A DNA stretch of 64,000 nucleotides from Gaetbulibacter_A aestuarii (lineage in GTDB: Bacteria; Bacteroidota; Bacteroidia; Flavobacteriales; Flavobacteriaceae), in contig NZ_BAABAY010000001.1 of the NCBI RefSeq assembly GCF_039537665.1, positions 1,854,930 through 1,918,929 on the forward strand, in the 5' to 3' direction. The notes beneath the pieces were generated by a model. That model did not search any database and was not told the DNA's origin. It was given only the letters and a program-made list of their open reading frames with translations. The position numbers and the translations under genes are program-made. Position 1 is the stretch's first letter. Each line of letters begins with the position of its first letter. Positions 35,341 through 42,892 of the stretch are shown here, piece by piece.

Positions 35341-36804
35341 CTAACTATGGTATTTGGTTACTAATTCTGATACCAGTTTTCCTGAAATTAACGACGGTGG
35401 TACACCAGGACCAGGAACCGTTAATTGACCAGTGAAAAATAGATTTTTTACTTTTTTGCTCTTTAATTTGGGTCTTAAAAAAGCAGTTTGTAATAATGTA
35501 TTGGCCATGCCGTAAGCATTTCCTTTGTATGAATTATAGTCATTAATAAAATCATTCACACAGAAGGACTCCTTAAATATAACATGATTTTTCACATTTT
35601 GCGTTGTTAAATTTTCAAAACGTGTTATTATTTTTTCAAAATAGGTTTCTCTTAGGGCTTCAGAATCCTCAATTCCTGGCGCCAGAGGAATCAAAAAAAT
35701 TCCGGCTTCTTTACCTTCAGGAGCAGATGCTTCATCCGTTTTACTTGGGAAACTTGCGTAAAATAATGGATTTTCCGGCCACTTGGGGTCATCGTAAATG
35801 GCCTCCGCATGCGTATCAAAATCCACATCAAAAAATAAGGTGTGATGGTTTACATTTTTCAGAGGTTTATCAAATCCAACATAGAAAAGTAGGGAAGAGG
35901 GAGCAAAGGTTTTGTTGCTCCAATAGCGTTCTGAGTATTGTCTGTTCTCTTTTTCAAGCAAGGTTTCCGTGTGATGATAATCGGCACCACTTAAAACCAC
36001 ATCGGAATAATGCTCCTTTCCATTAACAACAAGGCCTTTAGCTTTTCCGTCTTCAACAATAATATGATCGACAGGTGCATCGGTATGGATTTCAACACCC
36101 AATTCTTTAGCTAATTTCTCCATGGCTAAAATAACCTGATACATGCCTTTTTTAGGATGAAAAGTGCCCAATCCAAAATCGGCATAATTCATAAAACTGT
36201 AAAATGAGGGTGTATCACTTGGTTTAGCTCCTAAAAATAAAACGGGAAATTCTAAGATCTTAACAAGACGTTCATTTTTGAAAGCTTTGCGAACATCTTT
36301 TTTGATGGTGCTGAAAAATTGGTTGAGTTTTTTTATGGTTGCCGGCGTTACCAGCTCAAGGGGGGATAAACCGGGATTGTATACCAGGTCCTTTATTGCA
36401 ATATCATAATTGCTTTTGGCTTCGTCAATAAATTTTTGAAGTTTCTCTGAGCTTTCAGGTTCTTCATTTTCAAATGCCGTTTTAATCTTCGCTAGAGTAT
36501 CTTCAATGGTAATAAAATCATTTTTGCCAAAATAAACACTGTATGCAGGATTCAGTTTTTCAAGGGTGTAATAATCAGAAGGCTTTTTGTCAAAATCAGA
36601 AAAAAAACGCTCAAAAACATCGGGCATCCAGTACCAGGTTGGACCAATATCGAAGGTAAATCCATCTTTCTTAAGTTGTCTGGCCCGACCACCAATCGTA
36701 CTATTTTTTTCAAAAATTTGTACCGTATAACCTGCTTTTGCCAAATAACAGGAAGCAGCTAGAGATGAAAATCCGGAACCTATAATATTAACCGTTGCGC
36801 TCAT
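35341..36804 (-). CDS. crtI: Phytoene desaturase
   Basis: FAD-dependent desaturase converting phytoene to lycopene; 487 aa. N-terminal dinucleotide fold VNIIGSGFSSLAASCYLAKA, the CrtI segment IGGRARQLKKDGFTFDIGPT, and the C-terminal LFFTGQLTVPGPGVPPSLIS, which marks the FAD/carotene binding end. First structural gene of the operon, 34 bp after the regulator stop; I see no clear -7 box in that gap, so read-through from the regulator promoter is likely. Confidence 0.96.
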   Translation of the reverse strand: MSATVNIIGSGFSSLAASCYLAKAGYTVQIFEKNSTIGGRARQLKKDGFTFDIGPTWYWMPDVFERFFSDFDKKPSDYYTLEKLNPAYSVYFGKNDFITIEDTLAKIKTAFENEEPESSEKLQKFIDEAKSNYDIAIKDLVYNPGLSPLELVTPATIKKLNQFFSTIKKDVRKAFKNERLVKILEFPVLFLGAKPSDTPSFYSFMNYADFGLGTFHPKKGMYQVILAMEKLAKELGVEIHTDAPVDHIIVEDGKAKGLVVNGKEHYSDVVLSGADYHHTETLLEKENRQYSERYWSNKTFAPSSLLFYVGFDKPLKNVNHHTLFFDVDFDTHAEAIYDDPKWPENPLFYASFPSKTDEASAPEGKEAGIFLIPLAPGIEDSEALRETYFEKIITRFENLTTQNVKNHVIFKESFCVNDFINDYNSYKGNAYGMANTLLQTAFLRPKLKSKKVKNLFFTGQLTVPGPGVPPSLISGKLVSELVTKYHS

Positions 36805-36838
36805 TAGTTTTGGGAAATTATTTTAATCCTAAATTTCA

Positions 36839-37738
36839 TTAAAAGGCTTTAACTAGCTTTTCAATAGAATCGTAAGTAGCAACGTTTTTAGGTAATTTTA
36901 AGTCTTTAACTTCGGCGAGTTTCGGCCCTAAGATCATAAATTTGGTATTTTCTTTTAGTAAAAGCGTACTATCGAACTCAGCAATGTATTCCGGTATTTT
37001 TTCAACCTCAGGATACACGGTAAAATAGGATATAAAAGTTATTTCATTAAAAAACTCATGCAGATCTACCAAGCTATCCATAGGAACACTAGAACCAAGA
37101 AAAATGGTATGATACCCTTTACTTCTAAGTTCATAGTTTAAAAAGAGCAGGCCTATATCATGAATTTCATGATCGGGCAGGAATAAGATGCACGTTTTAC
37201 TTTCCGGCTTAGGTTCGAGTGATTGTATACGCTCTATGTTCAATAAGATTTTTTGCTTGATGTGAACCGATACAAAGTGCTCATGGGCCGGTGTAATGGT
37301 GTTGGTTTGCCATAGCAGACCAATCTCATTTAAAAGCGGTAAGAACACCGTATAGAAAATATCACTGAATGTTTTTGTTTCAATGAGGTTTTTATAGGTA
37401 TTGTAAAATAGTACTTGATCGAAATTGATCATTGCCATTTTTAAAGCATTAATGGCGTGGTCTTCAACTTTAGCTCTGGAAGCTATTTCACGAACTTTAA
37501 TGGGAATTTCTTCTTCTTTTAACTTAGCGATCTTTGAAATTTTTAACCCGTTGTTATTTAGGTAAGAAATATTTAACAGCTTTTGGAAGCTGCTTAGGTT
37601 ATAATTTCTGATGTTTGTATCTGTTCTATCCGGGCTGAGTAAATTGTAGCGTTTCTCCCATATTCTTATCGTGTGCGCCTTGATTCCTGTTAAATTTTCA
37701 AGGTCTTTGATACTGAAATTAACCTGAATATTGTTCAT
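36839..37738 (-). CDS. MerR-type regulator with B12-binding domain (CarH/LitR-like)
   Basis: DNA-binding regulator placed at the head of the crt operon; 299 aa. N-terminal MerR helix-turn-helix: FSIKDLENLTGIKAHTIRIW then EKRYNLLSPDRTDTNIRNY (about residues 8-48). The middle and C-terminal parts follow the cobalamin-binding fold. Trp143 is followed by nine residues and then Glu153-His154, the W-x9-EH arrangement of CarH. Glu191-Ile-His193-Asp-Ile-Gly196 matches the ExHxxG axial-ligand motif. The residue after Trp143 is Gln, whereas Thermus CarH has the second light-state His (His132) there. A light- and AdoCbl-dependent repressor of carotenogenesis is therefore plausible but inferred. Confidence 0.85.
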   Translation of the reverse strand: MNNIQVNFSIKDLENLTGIKAHTIRIWEKRYNLLSPDRTDTNIRNYNLSSFQKLLNISYLNNNGLKISKIAKLKEEEIPIKVREIASRAKVEDHAINALKMAMINFDQVLFYNTYKNLIETKTFSDIFYTVFLPLLNEIGLLWQTNTITPAHEHFVSVHIKQKILLNIERIQSLEPKPESKTCILFLPDHEIHDIGLLFLNYELRSKGYHTIFLGSSVPMDSLVDLHEFFNEITFISYFTVYPEVEKIPEYIAEFDSTLLLKENTKFMILGPKLAEVKDLKLPKNVATYDSIEKLVKAF

Positions 37739-37759
37739 CTATTTCCATTTTTTCTTAAA

Positions 37760-37789
37760 CAAAAGTACAACTATTTATTTAGAAAACAA
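37760..37789 (-). promoter_or_regulatory. Promoter of the MerR/crt operon
   Basis: On the minus strand TTG (37787-37789), a 19-bp spacer and TACTTTTG (37760-37767) match the Bacteroidota promoter TTG-N19-TAnnTTTG. It lies 22 bp upstream of the regulator ATG. The regulator may bind here to control itself and the crt genes. Confidence 0.65.
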
Positions 37790-37920
37790 CATTAATTTAG
37801 AATAAAAAAAATAATAATATTTCTGTTGAGACCTTTACAGTACTGATATCAGGGGAAAATCACCTACTTATCAGAGGTAAATGAAAAAGTTGAACAAATT
37901 TCGAGTGGAATTTTTTAAAG

Positions 37921-38005
37921 TGCGCACGAGAAGATTCGAACTTCCACATCCTAAACGGATACTGGCCCCTCAAGCCAGCGCGTCTACCAATTCCGCCACG
38001 TGCGC
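37921..38005 (-). tRNA. tRNA-Leu (anticodon GAG)
   Basis: An 85-nt minus-strand class II tRNA. Acceptor GCGCACG pairs with CGTGCGC, with discriminator A. Anticodon stem CTGGC-TTGAGGG-GCCAG gives anticodon GAG. The variable arm is long (around TATCCGTTTAGGATG), and the T-loop is GTTCGAATC. CCA is not encoded. Confidence 0.95.
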
Positions 38006-38029
38006 ATTTAAAAAGAAGGGTATAAAAAT

Positions 38030-38062
38030 AAAAAAAGTTAAGCATAATACTTAACTTTTTTT
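38030..38062. terminator. Terminator-like hairpin between the two tRNA genes
   Basis: Perfect 13-bp stem AAAAAAAGTTAAG (38030-38042) / CTTAACTTTTTTT (38050-38062) with loop CATAATA. It is symmetrical, so it may act on either strand. It separates the tRNA-Lys gene from the tRNA-Leu gene, or serves as a processing spacer. Confidence 0.6.
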
Positions 38063-38063
38063 G

Positions 38064-38136
38064 TGACCGGGCTGGGGCTCGAACCCAGGACCCTCTCCTT
38101 AAAAGGGAGATGCTCTACCAACTGAGCTACCCGGTC
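38064..38136 (-). tRNA. tRNA-Lys (anticodon TTT)
   Basis: A 73-nt minus-strand tRNA. Acceptor GACCGGG pairs with CCCGGTC plus discriminator A. The D-arm AGCTCAGTTGGTAGAGC is canonical, the anticodon stem-loop TCTCC-CTTTTAA-GGAGA gives TTT, and the T-arm is CTGGGTTCGAGCCCCAG. CCA is not encoded. Confidence 0.96.
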
Positions 38137-38270
38137 ATTGCTAGACAACTAGCGGAATGCGGGTGCAAATATAAAATGTTTAATCAATAAAACAATGCTT
38201 TTTTAAAAGATTTTTTCGTTTTTTTGCAGCACCATTTCGTAAGCTTTGATTATCAAAATATAGCGCTTAT

Positions 38271-38795
38271 ATGATTGTAGTTTTAATAGGATATATGGCC
38301 TCTGGTAAGTCGGTAATAGGTAAAGTTTTAGCTGAAAACTTAAACTATGGCTTTATTGATTTGGATGATTTTATTGAGGAAAAAGAACAAAAAACGATTT
38401 CGGATATCTTTAAATTGAATGGTGAAATTCGTTTCAGGAAACTCGAATCGCATTATTTGCAAGCGCTTTTATCTACTGAAGATAATCTGGTTTTATCGCT
38501 TGGAGGGGGCACGCCATGTTATGGTGATAACATGAAAATGTTGCTGGATTCAGATCAAGTTAAGACGGTTTATCTCAGGGCTTCTGTTAACACCTTGGTT
38601 AACCGTTTAAAAAATGAAAAAAGCAAACGTCCTTTAATAGCACACATCGTATCAGAAGATGATCTGATTGAATTTGTTGCAAAGCACCTTTTTGAAAGAC
38701 GGCAATTCTATGAGCAAGCCGAAGTGGGCATAACTACTGATAACAAAAGTGTAGGAGCAATTTCTAACGAAATTTCAGAATTCTTAAACCAATAA
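38271..38795 (+). CDS. aroK: Shikimate kinase
   Basis: Fifth step of the chorismate pathway: ATP-dependent 3-phosphorylation of shikimate; 174 aa. Walker A GYMASGKSVIGKVLA (about residues 7-21), DLDDFIE with the substrate and magnesium acidic residues, FRKLE, and LSLGGGTPCY, the shikimate-binding Gly-rich loop. RLKNEKSKRPLI is the lid with the catalytic arginine. It runs convergently into the phosphoribosyltransferase gene with a 12-nt overlap. Confidence 0.95.
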   Translation: MIVVLIGYMASGKSVIGKVLAENLNYGFIDLDDFIEEKEQKTISDIFKLNGEIRFRKLESHYLQALLSTEDNLVLSLGGGTPCYGDNMKMLLDSDQVKTVYLRASVNTLVNRLKNEKSKRPLIAHIVSEDDLIEFVAKHLFERRQFYEQAEVGITTDNKSVGAISNEISEFLNQ

Positions 38796-39287
38796 AGCTT
38801 CGTAGGGTTTTTTATCAATTTGGACTTCAATGTGTTCGTGAAGTGAAGTGGATAATGACAAACCTTTAAAATCAGCCTTAATAGGATATTTTTTGTGATT
38901 TCGGTTTACCAAAACAGCTGTTTTGAATTGTTTCAGCGGGACATTTAAAAAATGTTTCACGCCATAAATGAGGGTTGTTCCTGAATTTAAAACATCGTCA
39001 ATCAGAATCAGGGATTTGTTGGCGTATTCCGATTCTGAAATAGAAGTACTAACGGGGCCTTGTGGTTCTTTCTTGTTGATAATTACTTTGCAAAGAACCG
39101 GGTTTATTGGAGAAATTTTTTGGAGTACAGCTTTAAGTTTTTTAGCTAATATGTATCCATTCTTATCTATACCTGCAAGAATTATTTCAGTTTCTTCAAC
39201 ATTGCTTTCATAAATTTGAAAAGCAATACGTCTTATCTTATAATTGATCTCTCGCTCATTTAGAATGACGTTATTTTTTACAAGCAT
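38784..39287 (-). CDS. Phosphoribosyltransferase (PyrR-like)
   Basis: Type I phosphoribosyltransferase fold, 167 aa. The PRPP loop is LILIDDVLNSGTTLIYG (about residues 92-108), preceded by IILAGIDKNGYILAKKL, a PyrR-like strand-helix. Whether it salvages a base or regulates pyrimidine genes cannot be told; the fold is certain, the substrate is not. Its 3' end overlaps aroK by 12 nt on the opposite strand. Confidence 0.85.
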   Translation of the reverse strand: MLVKNNVILNEREINYKIRRIAFQIYESNVEETEIILAGIDKNGYILAKKLKAVLQKISPINPVLCKVIINKKEPQGPVSTSISESEYANKSLILIDDVLNSGTTLIYGVKHFLNVPLKQFKTAVLVNRNHKKYPIKADFKGLSLSTSLHEHIEVQIDKKPYEALLV

Positions 39288-39362
39288 AATTACCGAAGTT
39301 TAATTTCCTTTTGTAAAATTAACTAATTTATTTGGTTCAGGATTGATAGATTTTTAATGGTT

Positions 39363-39746
39363 TCATAATTCATCTTCAAATCCATCATTTTTATATTCAT
39401 CAATATCACGGCGATCTTTTTTTGTGGGTCTGCCGGTTCCTTTTTTACGGTAGTAATCTTTTGAATATTTCAACAATTCCTGAGCCTCAAACTGCTCCTT
39501 AGGTGTTTTATCTGTTCGATAAATATCTACAAGTTTGGCGCCAACCCGGTTATCGGGAATATCGTTTACAATGAGTTTATAATTTATTTGGTTCTTTCGA
39601 ACCTCTATGGTATCCTGGGGGTATACCTCACGACTCGGTTTTACGGTGTCGTTATTAACTTTAATATGGCCCTTCTTGCAAGCCGTGGTAGCCAAAGACC
39701 GAGTTTTGTAATAGCGTATACACCACAAATATTTATCAATCCGCAT
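39363..39746 (-). CDS. S4 domain RNA-binding protein (Hsp15/HslR-like)
   Basis: 127-aa basic protein. The N-terminal S4 domain is clear: MRIDKYLWCIRYYKTRSLAT, then ACKKGHIKVNNDTVKPSREV and YPQDTIEVRK. The C-terminal part is basic and ends in an acidic tail, like the heat-shock protein Hsp15, which rescues stalled 50S subunits in Escherichia coli. The exact role here is inferred from the family. Confidence 0.88.
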   Translation of the reverse strand: MRIDKYLWCIRYYKTRSLATTACKKGHIKVNNDTVKPSREVYPQDTIEVRKNQINYKLIVNDIPDNRVGAKLVDIYRTDKTPKEQFEAQELLKYSKDYYRKKGTGRPTKKDRRDIDEYKNDGFEDEL

Positions 39747-39849
39747 ATAATTATTCTAAAAACTACGTTAATGTTTTTGTGCAGGAATACTTTAATATTG
39801 TATCTTGCGACCTCAAAAATAAGCAATAACTTAGAATTACTTGTGCTGT

Positions 39850-40824
39850 ATGAAAATTGGAAAATTTAGTTTACTTTTCATTATATTAACCTCAATCGTT
39901 CTTTCTTGTAGTAAAAATAACAACAATGCTACTGCAGCTCCGGTTTTACGTGATCGTACTGAACAACAAGCTGAGGATGACATTATATTGGAGGATTATT
40001 TGAGCAGCTATTATTATAACTCTGCTGATCTTCAAGCCAATCCAAATCCAAGTATGAAAGATCTAGTGATTACGGCTCTACCCGCCGATGGTGTGCTGCC
40101 GGATCCGGATAAAAATACCTTATTAATAGATGCCGTTGAAACACATACCACTACGTTTTCTGATACAGAATACAAGTATTATGTTCTTAAAATTGCTCAA
40201 GGCGGTGGAGAAAAAGCACCTCACTTTTGCGATCAGGTTCGTGTACTCTATCAAGGTTTTCTACCAAATGATGATAATAAGGTCTTCGATGAATCGCCAA
40301 ATCCTACAGATTTTTATTTAATTGGTGACGGCGTTAATACTCAAGGTGTTATTACCGGTTGGCGTAAGGTTTTAACTGAATTTAATATGGCAGCTTCGTA
40401 CACCGACAATGGTGATGGAACGGTAACATACACAAATCCTGGTGTTGGAGCCATGTTTTTACCATCTGGTCTGGCTTATTTTTCTGAATACACGAGCAAT
40501 ATTCCTCCTTATGCTGTTTTAGCATTTAAATTTGATCTACTGGAAACCTCTGTCATGGATCATGATAATGACGGTGTACCTTCTTATTTGGAAGATTTAA
40601 ACAGTGATAACGAATTTGTCGTGGATTACGAAAATAGAGATAGTACAACCGATGACGACACCGATGGTGATGGAACTCCGGATTTTCTTGATGCAGATGA
40701 TGATGGTGATGGGGTTTTAACGATTAATGAAGACACTAATAACGATGGTGATCCCACCAACGATATAGGAGCCAATGGTATTCCAAAATATCTGGATGCC
40801 ACCGAAACGGCTTCAAATAAGTAA
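39850..40824 (+). CDS. FKBP-type peptidyl-prolyl isomerase lipoprotein with acidic C-terminal repeats
   Basis: Predicted periplasmic or surface lipoprotein, 324 aa from the ATG at 39850; the frame extends to a TTG at 39841. Signal IGKFSLLFIILTSIVLSCS ends in a lipobox-like LSC. An FKBP-like domain spans about residues 95-235 (VRVLYQGFLP; KVFDESPNPTDFYLIG; VITGWRKVL; GAMFLPSGLAYF). The last 80 residues are Asp-rich thrombospondin-3-like repeats (DHDNDGVPSYLEDLNSDN; DTDGDGTPDFLDADDDGDG). FKBP lipoproteins such as GldI assist gliding in Flavobacterium; this may be a relative, but I cannot call it GldI. Confidence 0.85.
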   Translation: MKIGKFSLLFIILTSIVLSCSKNNNNATAAPVLRDRTEQQAEDDIILEDYLSSYYYNSADLQANPNPSMKDLVITALPADGVLPDPDKNTLLIDAVETHTTTFSDTEYKYYVLKIAQGGGEKAPHFCDQVRVLYQGFLPNDDNKVFDESPNPTDFYLIGDGVNTQGVITGWRKVLTEFNMAASYTDNGDGTVTYTNPGVGAMFLPSGLAYFSEYTSNIPPYAVLAFKFDLLETSVMDHDNDGVPSYLEDLNSDNEFVVDYENRDSTTDDDTDGDGTPDFLDADDDGDGVLTINEDTNNDGDPTNDIGANGIPKYLDATETASNK

Positions 40825-40847
40825 ATATTTATTTAACATTAGAACAT

Positions 40848-40876
40848 AAAAAAACCTCGCAATCGCGAGGTTTTTT
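40848..40876. terminator. Bidirectional terminator between the FKBP lipoprotein and porin-like genes
   Basis: Stem AAAAAACCTCGC / GCGAGGTTTTTT with loop AATC, flanked by A-run and T-run. It serves both convergent genes. Confidence 0.9.
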
Positions 40877-40896
40877 ATGTTTCAACATTAGTGATG

Positions 40897-41535
40897 TTAC
40901 AAGATCAGAGATAAACTTAAAATTAACTGATCTGGTCGCGTGTCAATTCTACTCGGACTCGTTGTACCAATGCTCTGAACAAATGTCGCCTCATTTTTAC
41001 TGAAACCACGCTCGTATCTGAGGTCGATACCCAATTTGTCAATATTTAATCCAATACCGAAATTCAATCCAACTGTAAAGTCATTTTTAACATCATTGAT
41101 AGTAATACCATCAAACTTGGTGTTTAGGATATATTGAAAAGCAGGACCGGCAAAAACACTCACAGGACCTATCACTTTGGCGCCAACTAAAACAGGCAAA
41201 TCCAGTTTTTGCATTTTAAAATCACCATCATTGTAGTCACTTTTCGTATTGGTGTAAACAAATTCCGGTTTTAAATAAACCTGACTTCCTATCTTACCAA
41301 AAACACCAATATGATATCCTATGTTTTTGTCCGGATTCTGTGCATTGGCACTGATAGATGAGAAATACTTTCCGTTACCGTTGTAGTTTAATCCGGCTCG
41401 AATTCCTAAACCTGTAGCAGCTTGCGCATGCGATTTCATCGGGATGGCTACCGCTAATAAAAAGGCGAAAAGGAATGCACCTGTAAGCCATGTTTTGTTT
41501 TTTGAAGTGATTGTTTGATTTTTAATAATTCTCAT
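40897..41535 (-). CDS. Porin-family outer membrane beta-barrel protein
   Basis: 212 aa from the ATG at 41535; the frame opens earlier only at a TTG (41583). A long signal sequence ends MKSHAQA. The mature part alternates polar and hydrophobic residues as in 8-stranded barrels of the PF13568 type: LGIRAGLNYNGNGKY, IGYHIGVFGKIGSQVYLKPE, VFAGPAFQYIL, FTVGLNFGIGLNIDKLGIDL, RYERGFS, and a C-terminal LILSLSLIL strand. A -7 box TAATTTTG lies at 41586-41593. It may be an abundant outer membrane protein; ligand unknown. Confidence 0.85.
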   Translation of the reverse strand: MRIIKNQTITSKNKTWLTGAFLFAFLLAVAIPMKSHAQAATGLGIRAGLNYNGNGKYFSSISANAQNPDKNIGYHIGVFGKIGSQVYLKPEFVYTNTKSDYNDGDFKMQKLDLPVLVGAKVIGPVSVFAGPAFQYILNTKFDGITINDVKNDFTVGLNFGIGLNIDKLGIDLRYERGFSKNEATFVQSIGTTSPSRIDTRPDQLILSLSLIL

Positions 41536-41585
41536 AATGTTCGTTTTTAAAGATTTTGCTAACCAACACAAAAACGTTGCCAAAT

Positions 41586-41593
41586 CAAAATTA
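41586..41593 (-). promoter_or_regulatory. -7 box of the porin-like gene
   Basis: TAATTTTG on the minus strand, matching TAnnTTTG, about 50 bp upstream of the ATG at 41535. Confidence 0.4.
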
Positions 41594-41695
41594 TTTCTGA
41601 ATCAACTGAGATTTTGTTCATTTTTATTTTTTGAAATTCGATGAAATGTTAAGGATATTAAATTGAATAATCGCCATTAAGAGCAAAAAAATATG

Positions 41696-41703
41696 TAGGT
41701 TTG
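41696..41703 (+). promoter_or_regulatory. -7 box of the tgt promoter
   Basis: TAGGTTTG, matching TAnnTTTG, 20 bp upstream of the tgt ATG at 41724. Confidence 0.5.
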
Positions 41704-41723
41704 CGAACGCATTGCAGTTACAA

Positions 41724-42854
41724 ATGACATTCGATTTAAAAGCAAAAGATCCTCAATCAAAAGCCAGAGCTGGTATCATTAAAACTGATCACGGTACCAT
41801 CGAAACACCTATTTTTATGCCCGTTGGCACCGTTGCTTCGGTAAAAGGTGTGCACCAACGCGAGTTAAAACATGATATTAATCCTGATATCATTCTGGGG
41901 AATACGTACCATTTATACTTAAGACCTCAAACGCCTATTCTGGAAAAGGCCGGAGGACTTCATAAATTCATGAATTGGGATCGAAATATTTTAACTGATT
42001 CCGGTGGTTATCAGGTTTATTCGTTATCTGCAAACAGAAAGATAAAGGAAGAAGGCGTGAAATTTAAATCGCATATTGATGGTAGTTATCACACCTTCAC
42101 ACCTGAAAATGTCATGGAAATCCAACGAAGTATAGGAGCGGATATTATTATGGCCTTTGATGAATGTACGCCATACCCTTGCGATTATCACTACGCAAAA
42201 CGTTCCATGCATATGACGCATCGTTGGTTGGAGCGTTGCAAAACACACTTGGAAAAAGTGCCTCCTAAATACGGTTATGAGCAAGCTTTTTTTCCTATTG
42301 TTCAAGGGAGTACGTATAAAGATCTAAGACAACAATCGGCAGAATATATTGCCAATGCCGGAGCCGTGGGAAATGCTATTGGTGGGTTGTCAGTTGGAGA
42401 ACCTGCTGAAGAAATGTATGCCATGACTGATGTTGTTTGCTCTATTTTACCTGAAGATAAGCCCAGATACTTAATGGGCGTTGGCACGCCTATCAATATT
42501 TTGGAAAATATTGCGTTAGGTGTTGATATGTTTGATTGTGTGATGCCAACCAGAAATGCCAGAAACGGTATGTTATTTACATCTCAGGGCACCATCAATA
42601 TTAAAAATTTAAAATGGGCCGAAGATTTTTCGCCCATTGATCCCATGGGGATGACGTTTGTAGATACGGAATACAGCAAAGCATATGTGCGTCATTTATT
42701 TACTGTGAATGAAATGCTTGGAAAACAAATTGCAACCATTCATAATTTAGGATTTTATTTGTGGTTGGTAAGAGAGGCAAGAAAGCATATCTTAGCTGGA
42801 GATTTTAAAAGTTGGAAAGATAAAATGGTTAAACAAATGGATAAACGCCTTTAG
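41724..42854 (+). CDS. tgt: Queuine tRNA-ribosyltransferase (TGT), zinc cysteines absent
   Basis: Exchanges guanine for preQ1 at position 34 of GUN-anticodon tRNAs; 376 aa from the ATG at 41724 (the frame opens at a TTG at 41712). Catalytic marks: TDSGGYQVYSL with the general acid/base Asp, GGLSVGEP and MFDCVMPTRNARNG with the nucleophilic Asp. In bacterial TGTs such as those of Zymomonas and E. coli, a CxCxxC zinc motif precedes SRAYLRHL. Here that segment reads IDPMGMTFVDTEYSKAYVRH with no Cys, although the later TIHNLGFYL is kept. It starts a plus-strand run with lptG, eamA and accA. Confidence 0.95.
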   Translation: MTFDLKAKDPQSKARAGIIKTDHGTIETPIFMPVGTVASVKGVHQRELKHDINPDIILGNTYHLYLRPQTPILEKAGGLHKFMNWDRNILTDSGGYQVYSLSANRKIKEEGVKFKSHIDGSYHTFTPENVMEIQRSIGADIIMAFDECTPYPCDYHYAKRSMHMTHRWLERCKTHLEKVPPKYGYEQAFFPIVQGSTYKDLRQQSAEYIANAGAVGNAIGGLSVGEPAEEMYAMTDVVCSILPEDKPRYLMGVGTPINILENIALGVDMFDCVMPTRNARNGMLFTSQGTINIKNLKWAEDFSPIDPMGMTFVDTEYSKAYVRHLFTVNEMLGKQIATIHNLGFYLWLVREARKHILAGDFKSWKDKMVKQMDKRL

Positions 42855-42867
42855 GCTTTAACATTTT

Positions 42868-42875
42868 TACTTTTG
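42868..42875 (+). promoter_or_regulatory. -7 box of the LptF/G-family permease gene
   Basis: TACTTTTG, matching TAnnTTTG, 17 bp before the ATG at 42893 and just after the tgt stop. Confidence 0.5.
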
Positions 42876-42892
42876 AAGAAGCCTATAGTTTT

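Noticed and set aside
35604..36026. 140-codon open frame opposite crtI
   Set aside because: It lies entirely within the conserved coding region of crtI on the other strand and shows no protein family feature.
39588..39869. 93-codon plus-strand frame over the S4-domain gene
   Set aside because: It is antisense to the clear S4 domain and overlaps the start of the FKBP lipoprotein gene; no signal or motif.
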